A stretch of DNA of 32,094 bases from Hyphococcus sp. (GTDB taxonomy: Bacteria; Pseudomonadota; Alphaproteobacteria; Caulobacterales; Parvularculaceae). Positions 16,831 to 24,381 of the stretch are shown here, piece by piece. The notes below the pieces were generated by a model that was given only the letters and a program-made list of their open reading frames with translations, was not told the DNA's origin and did no database searches. Position numbers and translations under genes: made by a program. Numbering within the stretch: position 1 is the stretch's first letter; the number at the start of each line of letters is the position of its first letter. The DNA lies in the NCBI GenBank assembly GCA_021776395.1, contig JAJFFZ010000029.1, positions 1 through 32,094 of the forward strand, read 5' to 3'.

Positions 16831-18033
16831 ATGCGCGATGCATTTTACGCCCGGCTAGACGCAACATTAGCCGATATTCGCGAGCAGGGCCTTGAGAAAA
16901 ACGAACGCCAAATCACCTCGCCGCAAGGCCCGGAGATTGACGTTATCCATAAGGGCCGGACCATTCGCGTGTTAAATTTCTGCGCCAACAATTATCTCGG
17001 CCTCGCCGACAATCCGGCGCTGGTCGCGGCGGCGAAAGAAACCATGGACGCCTATGGTTTCGGCATGGCGTCGGTGCGGTTTATCTGCGGCACCAGCGAT
17101 CTCCACCGCCGGGTCGAAAAGGAGATTGCCGATTTTCTCGGCTATGAGGATGCAATTCTTTTCGCCGCCTGTTTTGACGCTAATGGCGGCGTGTTTGAAC
17201 CGCTGCTGGGTGCAGAAGACGCGATTATTTCCGACGCTTTAAACCACGCCTCCATCATCGACGGGGTGCGCCTGTGCAAGGCCAAGCGCTATCGCTTCGC
17301 CAATTCGGATATGGGCGATCTCGAGGCCCAGCTGAAACAGGCTGACGCCGACGGCGGCCGCACCAAGCTTATCGTCACTGATGGCGTCTTCTCCATGGAC
17401 GGCTATATCGCCAAGCTCGACGAGATTTGTCAGCTTGCGGATAAATATGACGCGCTGGTGATGGTCGATGATTGTCATGCGACGGGGTTTATGGGGGCCA
17501 ATGGCAAGGGCGCGCCGGAACATTGCGGCGTTGCCGACCGTATCGATATCTTGACAGGCACGCTCGGCAAGGCGCTGGGCGGCGGCATGGGCGGGTATAT
17601 TTGCGCATCAAAAAATGTCGTGCATCTGTTGCGCAACCGCGCGCGGCCATATCTGTTCTCTAATGCGCTGACGCCAGCGCTGCTCGGCGCCGCCATGAAA
17701 ACATTTGCGCTGGTCCGCGACGGCGGCAATTTGCGCAAGCAGCTGTTTCGCAATGCGCAGCGCTTTCGCGCGCAAATGAGCGAGGCCGGGTTCGAGCTCC
17801 TGCCCGGCGAGCACCCGATTATCCCGGTGATGCTTGGCGATGCGAAACTGGCTGGCGAAATGGCGGCGGCGCTGATGGATGAAGGGGTTTATGTCACCGC
17901 CTTCTCGTTCCCGGTGGTGCCGAAGGGCCTGGCGCGCATCCGCACGCAAATGTGCGCCGCCCATAGCGACGCACAGGTAGACCGCGCCGTCGCCGCGTTT
18001 GTGAAAGTTGGGCGCGCGCTCGGGATGATTTAA
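16831..18033 (+). CDS. kbl: 2-amino-3-ketobutyrate CoA ligase (glycine C-acetyltransferase)
   Basis: Kbl is a PLP enzyme that cleaves 2-amino-3-ketobutyrate with CoA to glycine and acetyl-CoA, the second step of threonine degradation. The 400-residue length is typical. The alpha-oxoamine synthase motifs are present: [46 protein letters not shown] and the PLP-lysine site TLGKALGG with Lys247. GGAGA a few bases before the ATG supports the start. The partner dehydrogenase gene tdh lies at 19572 on the same strand but is separated by two leftward genes, unlike the adjacent kbl-tdh pair of enterobacteria. The related 5-aminolevulinate synthase and biotin synthesis enzymes are less likely because tdh is nearby. 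Confidence 0.95.
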   Translation: MRDAFYARLDATLADIREQGLEKNERQITSPQGPEIDVIHKGRTIRVLNFCANNYLGLADNPALVAAAKETMDAYGFGMASVRFICGTSDLHRRVEKEIADFLGYEDAILFAACFDANGGVFEPLLGAEDAIISDALNHASIIDGVRLCKAKRYRFANSDMGDLEAQLKQADADGGRTKLIVTDGVFSMDGYIAKLDEICQLADKYDALVMVDDCHATGFMGANGKGAPEHCGVADRIDILTGTLGKALGGGMGGYICASKNVVHLLRNRARPYLFSNALTPALLGAAMKTFALVRDGGNLRKQLFRNAQRFRAQMSEAGFELLPGEHPIIPVMLGDAKLAGEMAAALMDEGVYVTAFSFPVVPKGLARIRTQMCAAHSDAQVDRAVAAFVKVGRALGMI

Positions 18034-18056
18034 CCCAAATGACGATGGGCTTCGTT

Positions 18057-18089
18057 GGGCGCGCCTGATTCCATGATAGAGACGCGCCC
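18057..18089. other. Inverted repeat between convergent kbl and urcA-like genes
   Basis: GGGCGCG at 18057-18063 pairs with CGCGCCC at 18083-18089 around a 19-base loop, in the 73-base gap between the two convergent genes. It could form a hairpin that helps end transcription from either side, but it lacks a U tract, and the loop is long. I list it as a structure only. Confidence 0.25.
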
Positions 18090-18106
18090 TGAATAGATGC
18101 GGGCGG

Positions 18107-18424
18107 TTACCCGTTGGCCTTAACATGCACTTGGCTAAGCACTGGATCACTCACTTCGCTCACAAGCGTGTCAACTAAGTCGATAATGCAGCGTTCGCGT
18201 TCAGCGCGGTATTTCACGAGACGATGGCCGCCATATTCTTCACCACAAATTTCAACCGCTACAGCGTGAATATCACTATAAACATGTTCAGCGCCGCTAA
18301 CCGTTGACAACTCGCTTGCCGTATAACGGATTTCCTGATTTTCCGCATAAGCCACATCGATTGACATTGAGCTCAGCGTTGCCGCGCCAGCAAGCATTAC
18401 CATTAATTTTAGTGTTGTTGTCAT
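18107..18424 (-). CDS. UrcA-family exported protein
   Basis: The 105-residue protein starts with a signal peptide (MTTTLKLMVMLAGAATLSSM to about AYA, residue 27) and continues with a UrcA-like domain: YTASELSTVSGAEHVYSDIHAVAVEICG, a basic middle (HRLVKYRAERERC) and VDTLVSEVSDPVLSQVH. Two cysteines, in EICGEE and RERCII, are placed as in family members where they may form a disulfide. UrcA proteins are found in Caulobacterales and Sphingomonadales; their function is unknown. The start at 18424 has AAGGAG about 9 bases upstream and gives the signal peptide; an upstream start at 18493 adds a non-signal stretch. It lies between kbl and a LysR gene on the opposite strand to the threonine genes. 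Confidence 0.8.
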   Translation of the reverse strand: MTTTLKLMVMLAGAATLSSMSIDVAYAENQEIRYTASELSTVSGAEHVYSDIHAVAVEICGEEYGGHRLVKYRAERERCIIDLVDTLVSEVSDPVLSQVHVKANG

Positions 18425-18555
18425 GGGTTCATTCTCCTTTTCTGGAGCACATGGTTTTGCCCATGCGCAAGCAGAAGATGCAGGCTCATGCAATGCAGCG
18501 AAATCGAGAAATTGGCGAACGGCGTATGAGAAAAATTCGCGTCGCTGAGTATGCT

Positions 18556-19464
18556 CTAGGCGCTAAGTTTAGCGTTTTCAGACACTTCGCGACCCAGCCA
18601 GGCGAGAACCTCCCGAACCACAGGCCGCCGCTCGGCGCCTACAACATGCGCCGTATAGTAAGTCTGGTTCCAGTCGATCTGCGTCGAACAAAACGACGCC
18701 ATATCGCCATTGACGAGGTGTTTTCGCACAAGAATTTCTGGCAGCAACGCAACGCCTTGGCCAGCAAGCACCGCCTCAATGGCGACAACGAAATCTTCGA
18801 TGATAAACGGGCGCGGCGCATCAAAGAGATTGACGCCCGTCACTTCTGACCATTTGCGCCACTCATTATTTGAAAACACCTGTATGCGCCGAACCGAGGA
18901 CAGAAACGCCGCCAGATCCTTTTTGTCGTCCGCGCGCTCCAAAAGTTTCGGCGATGACACCGCCGCAAGAACGCCTTTCACAAGCGGGGCCTCGATCAAG
19001 TCGCCCTGGCCCCCGGGTCCATAGCGCACGCTTACGTCAACCTCTTCCCGGGCAAGATCGACAAGACGATCGGAAGTCAGTATCTCCAGCTTGATGTCCG
19101 GATGCTGTTCCTCAAATGAGCTGAGGCGTAGGACAAGAAATTGCGATGCAAATGACGCCAGCGTCGAAATGCGGCAAACGTTTGATCGCGGCGGCCGGCG
19201 ACGGAATCTGCCGAATGCGTCGTTGAGCAATTCAAAAGCCGGCGCGATGGAATTGCGCAGCGCGATCCCTTCCTGCGTCAGCGCCAGTCCGCCAGGCAGA
19301 CGCTCAAATAGTTTCGCGCCGATATAATCCTCAAGCAAGATGGCCTGCTTGCTGATCGCTCCTTGCGTGACCCCGAGCTCTTCTGCTGCACGGGAAAAAT
19401 TGAGATAGCGGGCGGCGACCTCAAAGGCGCGCACGGCGTTCAGCGGTGGTATGGAGAGCGGCAT
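18556..19464 (-). CDS. LysR-family transcriptional regulator, GcvA-like
   Basis: The 302-residue regulator has an N-terminal winged helix-turn-helix (FEVAARYLNFSRAAEELGVTQ and GAISKQAILLEDYIGAKLF, about residues 14-52), with wording typical of the GcvA branch, and a periplasmic-binding-like effector domain (about 95-300). It diverges from tdh across a 107-base gap, the classic layout for a LysR regulator of its neighbour, so it may control tdh and perhaps kbl; this is inference. GcvA itself controls glycine cleavage, and glycine is the product of the Tdh-Kbl route, which makes the link plausible. No inducer can be named. Confidence 0.9.
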   Translation of the reverse strand: MPLSIPPLNAVRAFEVAARYLNFSRAAEELGVTQGAISKQAILLEDYIGAKLFERLPGGLALTQEGIALRNSIAPAFELLNDAFGRFRRRPPRSNVCRISTLASFASQFLVLRLSSFEEQHPDIKLEILTSDRLVDLAREEVDVSVRYGPGGQGDLIEAPLVKGVLAAVSSPKLLERADDKKDLAAFLSSVRRIQVFSNNEWRKWSEVTGVNLFDAPRPFIIEDFVVAIEAVLAGQGVALLPEILVRKHLVNGDMASFCSTQIDWNQTYYTAHVVGAERRPVVREVLAWLGREVSENAKLSA

Positions 19465-19471
19465 ATGCGCT

Positions 19472-19515
19472 CTATACCATAGTTAACGCATTCATTTTCC
19501 CGAGAATTTCTATAG
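19472..19515. promoter_or_regulatory. Candidate LysR-type binding elements upstream of tdh
   Basis: The lysR-tdh gap holds the dyad CTATaccATAG at 19472-19482 and a second CTATAG at 19510-19515, about 33 bases apart centre to centre. LysR regulators usually bind two such dyad elements near a divergent promoter. The gap is also AT-richer than the flanking genes. The match is by eye, and the spacing is not diagnostic. Confidence 0.3.
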
Positions 19516-19571
19516 ACCGGGCACGGTTCAGCTAATAAGTCTAAAGCATCTCAACCGGTGGAGACGAGCCC

Positions 19572-20606
19572 ATGAAAGCTCTGATCAAGGCAAAGCGCGA
19601 GGAAGGCATCTGGCTTGCCGATACGGCGCGCCCACAAATTGGGCTCAATGATGTTTTGATCAAAGTGAAGCGCACGGCTATCTGCGGCACCGATATCCAT
19701 ATTTATAATTGGGACGCGTGGGCGCAGGCGACCATTCCCGTACCGATGACGGTCGGTCATGAGTTTGCCGGCGAGGTGGTTGAAATCGGCTCGGAGGTGC
19801 ATCCCGAACACGCCACCTTCAAAATCGGCGACCGGGTCTCCGCCGAAGGTCATGTCACTTGCGGTTATTGCCGCAATTGCCGCGCCGGCAAGCGCCATCT
19901 CTGCCGCAACACTATCGGCGTCGGCGTCAACCGGGCGGGCTCGTTTGCGGAATATGTCGTGGTCCCGGCGTTCAATGTTTATAAACTCCCCGACGATGTC
20001 TCCGACGATATGGGCGCCATTTTTGACCCTTACGGCAACGCCGCCCACACCGCCCTCGCCTTTGACCTTGTCGGTGAGGATGTCTTGATTACCGGCGCCG
20101 GCCCGATCGGCATTATGGCTTGCGCCATCGCGCAATTTGCGGGCGCGCGTCATGTGGTGGTGACCGATGTTAATGATTTCCGGCTTGATCTTGCAACAAA
20201 AATGGGCGCAACCCGCACCGTCAATGTGCAAAACGGCTCGCTCCGGGACACGATGAGCGAATTGAAAATGACCGAGGGCTTTGACATCGGTCTTGAAATG
20301 TCGGGCGCGCCGTCAGCGTTTCAGGCGATGCTGGAAGCCATGAACCATGGCGGCAAAATCGCCATGCTCGGCATCATGCCCAATGGCGCCGGGATCGACT
20401 GGGACAAAGTCATCTTTAAGGGGCTGGAAATCAAAGGCGTCTATGGTCGGCGGATGTTTGAAACCTGGTACAAGATGGGCGCGATGCTGCAAGCCGGGCT
20501 CGACCTGTCGCCAGTCCTCACCCACCGCTTTAAAATCGACGACTATCAAAAGGGGTTCGATGTTATGCGCTCCGGCCAATCGGGAAAAGTCATTCTCGAA
20601 TGGTAG
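19572..20606 (+). CDS. tdh: L-threonine 3-dehydrogenase
   Basis: Tdh oxidises L-threonine to 2-amino-3-ketobutyrate with NAD+. The 344-residue zinc alcohol-dehydrogenase-type protein has the catalytic zinc site ([12 protein letters not shown] with Cys, then GHEFAGEV), the structural zinc cysteines in [15 protein letters not shown], the nucleotide-binding loop [16 protein letters not shown], and the Tdh-specific ending IYGR-like [13 protein letters not shown]. Length and motifs match bacterial Tdh. GGAGA lies 7-8 bases before the ATG. It works with Kbl (16831-18033) and faces a divergent LysR gene. Confidence 0.96.
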   Translation: MKALIKAKREEGIWLADTARPQIGLNDVLIKVKRTAICGTDIHIYNWDAWAQATIPVPMTVGHEFAGEVVEIGSEVHPEHATFKIGDRVSAEGHVTCGYCRNCRAGKRHLCRNTIGVGVNRAGSFAEYVVVPAFNVYKLPDDVSDDMGAIFDPYGNAAHTALAFDLVGEDVLITGAGPIGIMACAIAQFAGARHVVVTDVNDFRLDLATKMGATRTVNVQNGSLRDTMSELKMTEGFDIGLEMSGAPSAFQAMLEAMNHGGKIAMLGIMPNGAGIDWDKVIFKGLEIKGVYGRRMFETWYKMGAMLQAGLDLSPVLTHRFKIDDYQKGFDVMRSGQSGKVILEW

Positions 20607-20625
20607 CGCGCATCACTGTTGAGTT

Positions 20626-21777
20626 ATGAAAGCGCTGTTAAAATTTCTGGCCGGCTGCGTTGTCATTGGGGTGATTGGCATCGTCAGTATACATATGGAC
20701 CTGTTGCCCGGTTCGGCGCCGTCGGCTGAACGCCATTTGCTGGCCAAAGCGCTCGACGCCATCGATGCGGCGGGCGCCGATTGGGCCGGCGTGGAGGTTG
20801 ACGGACAGAAGGCGGTCTTGTTTGGCGAGGCGCCCTCGCGCGAAGCGTTGGACAGGCTCAAAGCCGCCGTCGCGCACGCGCAATGGCCGGGTGGGTTAGC
20901 GCTTGGCGGCATAACCATTCTCGACGCCTCGAACATGACGGTGTTTTCCGGCCCGGCGCTGGCCGATCCATTTCTCTGGATTGCCGAGCTACAGGCCGGC
21001 CAGCTTGTGCTTTCCGGCTATGCGCCAAGTCAAAGCGCGCGCGATGCGGTCTTTCTTCTTGCCGCGATGCGCTTTCCCGATACGGATATTTCCGGCGCGC
21101 TTGAGATCGCCAGCGGCGCGCCGCCGGAAGACGGCTGGCTGTCGGCGGCGTCAATCAGCCTGCAAGCGCTGGCGCGGCTTGATAATGGCGCCGTGGAAGC
21201 CAACGGCCCGGCGTTTGAAGTCAGCGGTGTTGTCGCAGACAGCGCCCGCGCTGCGGCGATTGAGCGGCTGATGGCGCTGATCGATGGTGGGTTTTCCGGC
21301 GCCGCGAAGTTAACCCTCGCCGCACCCGAAACCACACCGGAAGAATCCGCCAGCCCGGTTGCCGCCGACACCGGCGCCGCGCCCGCCGAAGTTGCAGAAC
21401 CCGATCGCTGCGCCGAACAGTCCCGGTCAATCCTCGGCGATGCGCAGATATCCTTCGCCAGAGACCGCGCCAGCCTCAATCGCGCCAGCCGGGAGCTATT
21501 GGACGCGCTGGCGGCGGCGCTTGGCGCCTGCCCGAACCTTAAAATCGACATCACCGGCCATACCGACGCCGCCGGCGGCGCGGCGGCAAACCGCCGGCTC
21601 AGCCTTGCCAGGGCCCGCGCGGTTGGCGACTATCTCGGCGCCGCCGGCGTTGACGCCGCGCGCATCACTACCAGCGGCGCCGGCGAAAGCCAGCCGCTGG
21701 TCAGCAATAGAACGGCCGAGGGCCGGGCGCGGAATCGCCGTATAGAATTTGAGTTCACACCCGGCAATCAGGATTAG
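20626..21777 (+). CDS. OmpA-family protein with BON-like N-terminal region
   Basis: The 383-residue protein has an N-terminal hydrophobic segment (LLKFLAGCVVIGVIGIVSI, residues 4-22) that could be a signal or anchor, then a middle region with repeated alpha/beta units (VEVDGQKAVLFGEAPSREALDRLK and LVLSGYAPSQSARDAV) reminiscent of BON domains, an Ala/Glu/Pro-rich linker (about 225-265) and a C-terminal OmpA-like peptidoglycan-binding domain (ITGHTDAAGG, NRRLSLARARAVGDYL, RNRRIEFEF). The domain plan resembles envelope proteins that tether the outer membrane to peptidoglycan. It follows tdh by 19 bases, but a functional link to threonine breakdown is unlikely. The start has only a weak ribosome site. 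Confidence 0.85.
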   Translation: MKALLKFLAGCVVIGVIGIVSIHMDLLPGSAPSAERHLLAKALDAIDAAGADWAGVEVDGQKAVLFGEAPSREALDRLKAAVAHAQWPGGLALGGITILDASNMTVFSGPALADPFLWIAELQAGQLVLSGYAPSQSARDAVFLLAAMRFPDTDISGALEIASGAPPEDGWLSAASISLQALARLDNGAVEANGPAFEVSGVVADSARAAAIERLMALIDGGFSGAAKLTLAAPETTPEESASPVAADTGAAPAEVAEPDRCAEQSRSILGDAQISFARDRASLNRASRELLDALAAALGACPNLKIDITGHTDAAGGAAANRRLSLARARAVGDYLGAAGVDAARITTSGAGESQPLVSNRTAEGRARNRRIEFEFTPGNQD

Positions 21778-21790
21778 CGTGGTTTCACCA

Positions 21791-21973
21791 ATGCTCTGGC
21801 TCGCCTTTCATATGTGGTTTCTTCTGGTCCTGGCCTTCGCCACCGGCCTCGGCGTCGGCTGGTGGATATGGGGCGCCCGCAGCGCGCCGGTCGCCACCCT
21901 CGATGATGAAACCACCATGGGCACGCTGGAGAGCGACGGCGCGGCGACCGATCCGCCTCAGAAAACCGACTAA
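21791..21973 (+). CDS. Small membrane protein of unknown function
   Basis: This 60-residue frame begins 13 bases after the OmpA-family gene. The protein has one long hydrophobic segment (MLWLAFHMWFLLVLAFATGL and GVGWWIW, residues 1-27, rich in Trp and Phe) followed by a short acidic, Thr/Asp-rich tail ending PPQKTD. I recognise no family. The close spacing to the OmpA-family gene suggests co-expression and perhaps a shared envelope role. A longer reading from 21749 overlaps the upstream gene, so ATG 21791 is preferred. Clear hydrophobic-then-acidic structure makes a real gene likely, but no ribosome site is strong. Confidence 0.55.
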   Translation: MLWLAFHMWFLLVLAFATGLGVGWWIWGARSAPVATLDDETTMGTLESDGAATDPPQKTD

Positions 21974-22028
21974 CGTCCTTTGACATTTTTCCGCTCGAAC
22001 CTTACGCCCTGCACAACAGGAGTAAGAC

Positions 22029-23330
22029 ATGATCCCACGCTATGCGCGCCCGGAGATGACCGACATCTGGTCGGCCCAAACCAAATACCGGATATGGTTT
22101 GAAATTGAGGCCCATGCCGCCACGCGCATGGCCGAGCTTGGAGTTATTCCCGAACAGGCCGCCAAAATCGTCTGGGAAAAGGGCCGCGACGCCGCCTTTG
22201 ACAGCGACCGGATTGATGAGATTGAGCGTGAGGTCAAACATGACGTTATCGCCTTTTTGACCCACCTGTCGGAAATTGTCGGCCCCGAGGCGCGCTATGT
22301 CCATCAGGGCATGACCTCGTCGGATATCCTCGACACATGTCTGTCGGTGCAACTGGCGCGGGCGAGCGACCTTTTGCTGGCCGGCATGGACCGGGTGCTC
22401 GCCAGTTTAAAAACCCGCGCCATGGAACACAAAAACACCATCTGCGTCGGCCGCAGCCACGCCATCCACGCCGAGCCGACGACTTTCGGGCTCAAGCTCG
22501 CAACATTCTACGCTGAATTTGAACGCGGCAAACGCCGCCTGGAAGCGGCGCGTGCGGAAATCGCGGTCTGCGCTATCTCCGGCGCGGTCGGCACCTTCGC
22601 CAATGTTGACCCTTCCGTTGAGGCTTACGTTGCAGAAAAAATGGGGCTGGCGGTTGAGCCGGTCTCAACACAAATCATCCCGCGCGATCGCCACGCCGCA
22701 TTCTTCGCCGCGCTCGGCATTATCGCCTCGTCGATTGAACGCCTCGCCGTTGAGATCCGTCACCTCCAACGCAGCGAAGTTCTGGAGGCGGAGGAATATT
22801 TCTCCAAGGGCCAAAAAGGCTCATCGGCGATGCCGCATAAGCGCAATCCCATCCTGACTGAGAACCTCACGGGCCTGGCCCGGCTGGTGCGGATGTGCGT
22901 CATCCCGGCGATGGAAAATGTCGCCCTCTGGCATGAGCGCGATATTTCGCATTCCTCCGTTGAGCGCGGCATTGCGCCCGACGCCACCATCCATCTCGAC
23001 TTCGCCCTGCATCGGCTGGCGGGCGTTATTGAAAACCTGGTCGTCTATCCCGAACGCATGCAAGAAAATCTCGACAGGCTTGGCGGTCTGATTTTCTCGC
23101 AGCGCATCCTTCTGGCGCTAACCCAGGCGGGCGTCTCACGCGAGAATTCTTATTCATGGGTGCAACGAAACGCGATGCCGGCCTGGCGCGGTGAAGGACG
23201 GTTTATCGATAATCTGAAAGCCGACAAAGATGTGACGGCGCATATTGAGTCGTCACAGCTCGATACGCTTTTTGACCTCTCCCATCACACCCGCCATGTG
23301 GATGTGATTTTTAACCGCGTTTTTGGTTAA
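22029..23330 (+). CDS. purB: Adenylosuccinate lyase
   Basis: PurB catalyses two fumarate-releasing steps of purine synthesis (SAICAR to AICAR, and adenylosuccinate to AMP) in the cytoplasm. The 433-residue protein has the N-terminal MIPRYARPEMTDIW, the HQGMTSSDILDT substrate motif (about 98-109), and the fumarase/aspartase signature GSSAMPHKRNP (about 262-272) with the catalytic Ser in the flexible loop. CAGGAG lies about 7 bases before the ATG. Length and motifs are normal for the family. It is convergent with the DoxX-like gene, 10 bases away. Confidence 0.97.
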   Translation: MIPRYARPEMTDIWSAQTKYRIWFEIEAHAATRMAELGVIPEQAAKIVWEKGRDAAFDSDRIDEIEREVKHDVIAFLTHLSEIVGPEARYVHQGMTSSDILDTCLSVQLARASDLLLAGMDRVLASLKTRAMEHKNTICVGRSHAIHAEPTTFGLKLATFYAEFERGKRRLEAARAEIAVCAISGAVGTFANVDPSVEAYVAEKMGLAVEPVSTQIIPRDRHAAFFAALGIIASSIERLAVEIRHLQRSEVLEAEEYFSKGQKGSSAMPHKRNPILTENLTGLARLVRMCVIPAMENVALWHERDISHSSVERGIAPDATIHLDFALHRLAGVIENLVVYPERMQENLDRLGGLIFSQRILLALTQAGVSRENSYSWVQRNAMPAWRGEGRFIDNLKADKDVTAHIESSQLDTLFDLSHHTRHVDVIFNRVFG

Positions 23331-23340
23331 GCCCGGCGCT

Positions 23341-23802
23341 TTAAGAATTGCGCTGAACGATCAAATTGATAATCGCCAGCAACAATCCGCCCGCCGCCAT
23401 CATGAACAGCATATTGGTCTCGCCGGTGAAATCAGCGGCGGTGAATGGCCCGCCGGCGGCCAACGCCTCAACCGGCTTGGGATCGGCGTAGCCTTCCGCC
23501 GTGACAATGCCGAGCGCCGGCGACAGGTGAAAGATCACCGCGCCGAGCACCGGCGCCACCGCCAGGAGCGAGCCTATTTTGCGGGTCATCGGCAAGATCA
23601 CGGTGACGCCGGCGACAAGCTCCAACGCGCCGGTCAGATAGTTGCCGAGCGGATAGGCCAGGCTTGCAAACGGCAGCCCGGCGGCGGCGGCTTTATATTC
23701 AATATAGGGAAAGATATGCGCTTCGCCGGTGAACTTCATGACCCCCATCATGATTAAGAACCCGCCTATGGCTAACGCCAGAATCCATTTTAAAATTGTC
23801 AT
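23341..23802 (-). CDS. DoxX-like membrane protein
   Basis: This 153-residue protein has about four hydrophobic segments (residues 4-20, 42-65, 70-95, 127-147) with the DoxX-like patterns GFLIMMGVMKFTG near the start and GALELVAGVTVILP in the middle. DoxX family proteins are small integral membrane proteins of mostly unresolved function. The start at 23802 is supported by AGGAGA about 8 bases upstream; a longer frame from 23865 would add a basic, non-hydrophobic leader without a ribosome site. It is convergent with purB and otherwise stands alone. Confidence 0.8.
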   Translation of the reverse strand: MTILKWILALAIGGFLIMMGVMKFTGEAHIFPYIEYKAAAAGLPFASLAYPLGNYLTGALELVAGVTVILPMTRKIGSLLAVAPVLGAVIFHLSPALGIVTAEGYADPKPVEALAAGGPFTAADFTGETNMLFMMAAGGLLLAIINLIVQRNS

Positions 23803-24071
23803 TGCCGCATCTCTCCTGTTCCCGCACGGTGCAAAACGCCCCCTAGTCTCCGCCCGCTGCACCACCAGACAATACTCCTGACAGCCCGCACGCTACTCAC
23901 ATCGTCGTGAGGCGCCGGATTTCTGGTCGAATCGGCGGCTTTGAGCCGGTTTCATGGCGCGTTTGCCCTTTCCCGCGCAGTCAAATCTAAAACTGGCGAA
24001 TCAGCGGCGGGCCTTCCGAAAACCCCGGCGGCGGCTTTTAAGAAGAACCGATGAAAATCCCCGTTACCGCC

Positions 24072-24099
24072 TTGACATAGCGGGCTTGATTAGTAGTTT
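24072..24099 (+). promoter_or_regulatory. Candidate rpmG promoter
   Basis: TTGACA at 24072-24077 is a perfect -35 element. After 16 bases comes TAGTTT (24094-24099), a weak -10. The rpmG start codon is 43 bases downstream of the -10, enough for a short leader. The -35 match is strong and the -10 is not. Confidence 0.5.
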
Positions 24100-24107
24100 C
24101 CCGGCTC

Positions 24108-24126
24108 GCCGCATGAGGTTTGCGGC
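24108..24126 (+). other. Short stem-loop in the rpmG leader
   Basis: GCCGCA (24108-24113) pairs perfectly with TGCGGC (24121-24126) around a 7-base loop, ending 5 bases before the GGAGA ribosome site at 24132-24136. It could influence ribosome access or mRNA stability; a 6-bp stem can also arise by chance in GC-rich DNA. Confidence 0.3.
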
Positions 24127-24141
24127 TTTATGGAGATACCA

Positions 24142-24309
24142 ATGGCCAAGCCGACAACCGTCAAAATCCGGCTCAATTCCACCGCTGGAACGGGATTTTT
24201 CTACGTCACCAAGAAAAACACCCGCACCATGACCGACAAGCTTGTGTTGCGGAAATATGACCCGGTGGCGCGCAAACATGTGGAATTCAAAGAGGGTAAA
24301 ATCAAATAG
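24142..24309 (+). CDS. rpmG: 50S ribosomal protein L33
   Basis: This 55-codon gene encodes ribosomal protein L33. The protein begins [20 protein letters not shown] and continues [29 protein letters not shown] and ends KIK, which matches proteobacterial L33 along its full length. It lacks cysteines, so it is the zinc-independent type. GGAGA at 24132-24136 supports the ATG. A strong intrinsic terminator follows 30 bases after the stop. It sits beside pleD-divK, as it does in Caulobacter, supporting the alphaproteobacterial assignment. Confidence 0.96.
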   Translation: MAKPTTVKIRLNSTAGTGFFYVTKKNTRTMTDKLVLRKYDPVARKHVEFKEGKIK

Positions 24310-24338
24310 TACGCATTTGCTGTTTGCCGGAAATGACG

Positions 24339-24364
24339 AAGCCGCCCCGTGGGGCGGCTTTTTT
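24339..24364 (+). terminator. Intrinsic terminator of rpmG
   Basis: AAGCCGCCC (24339-24347) pairs with GGGCGGCTT (24352-24360) around a CGTG tetraloop and is followed by a run of T that includes the stem end (24359-24364). A long, GC-rich stem with a U tract is a textbook intrinsic terminator. On the other strand it lies just past the pleD stop but lacks a long U tract there, so it may act only weakly on pleD. Confidence 0.9.
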
Positions 24365-24381
24365 GTTAGTTGTGCTTGTCG

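Larger units (their letters stand above)
23803..24141. other. Intergenic region between doxX-like gene and rpmG
   Basis: These 339 bases separate the divergent DoxX-like gene and rpmG. I see no convincing coding frame: rightward frames here are Arg/Pro-rich and match no family. It holds two GAATC sites (23929-23933 and 23998-24002), which are CcrM-type GANTC methylation targets if this organism has CcrM, a candidate rpmG promoter at 24072-24099 and a small stem-loop at 24108-24126. Confidence 0.5.
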
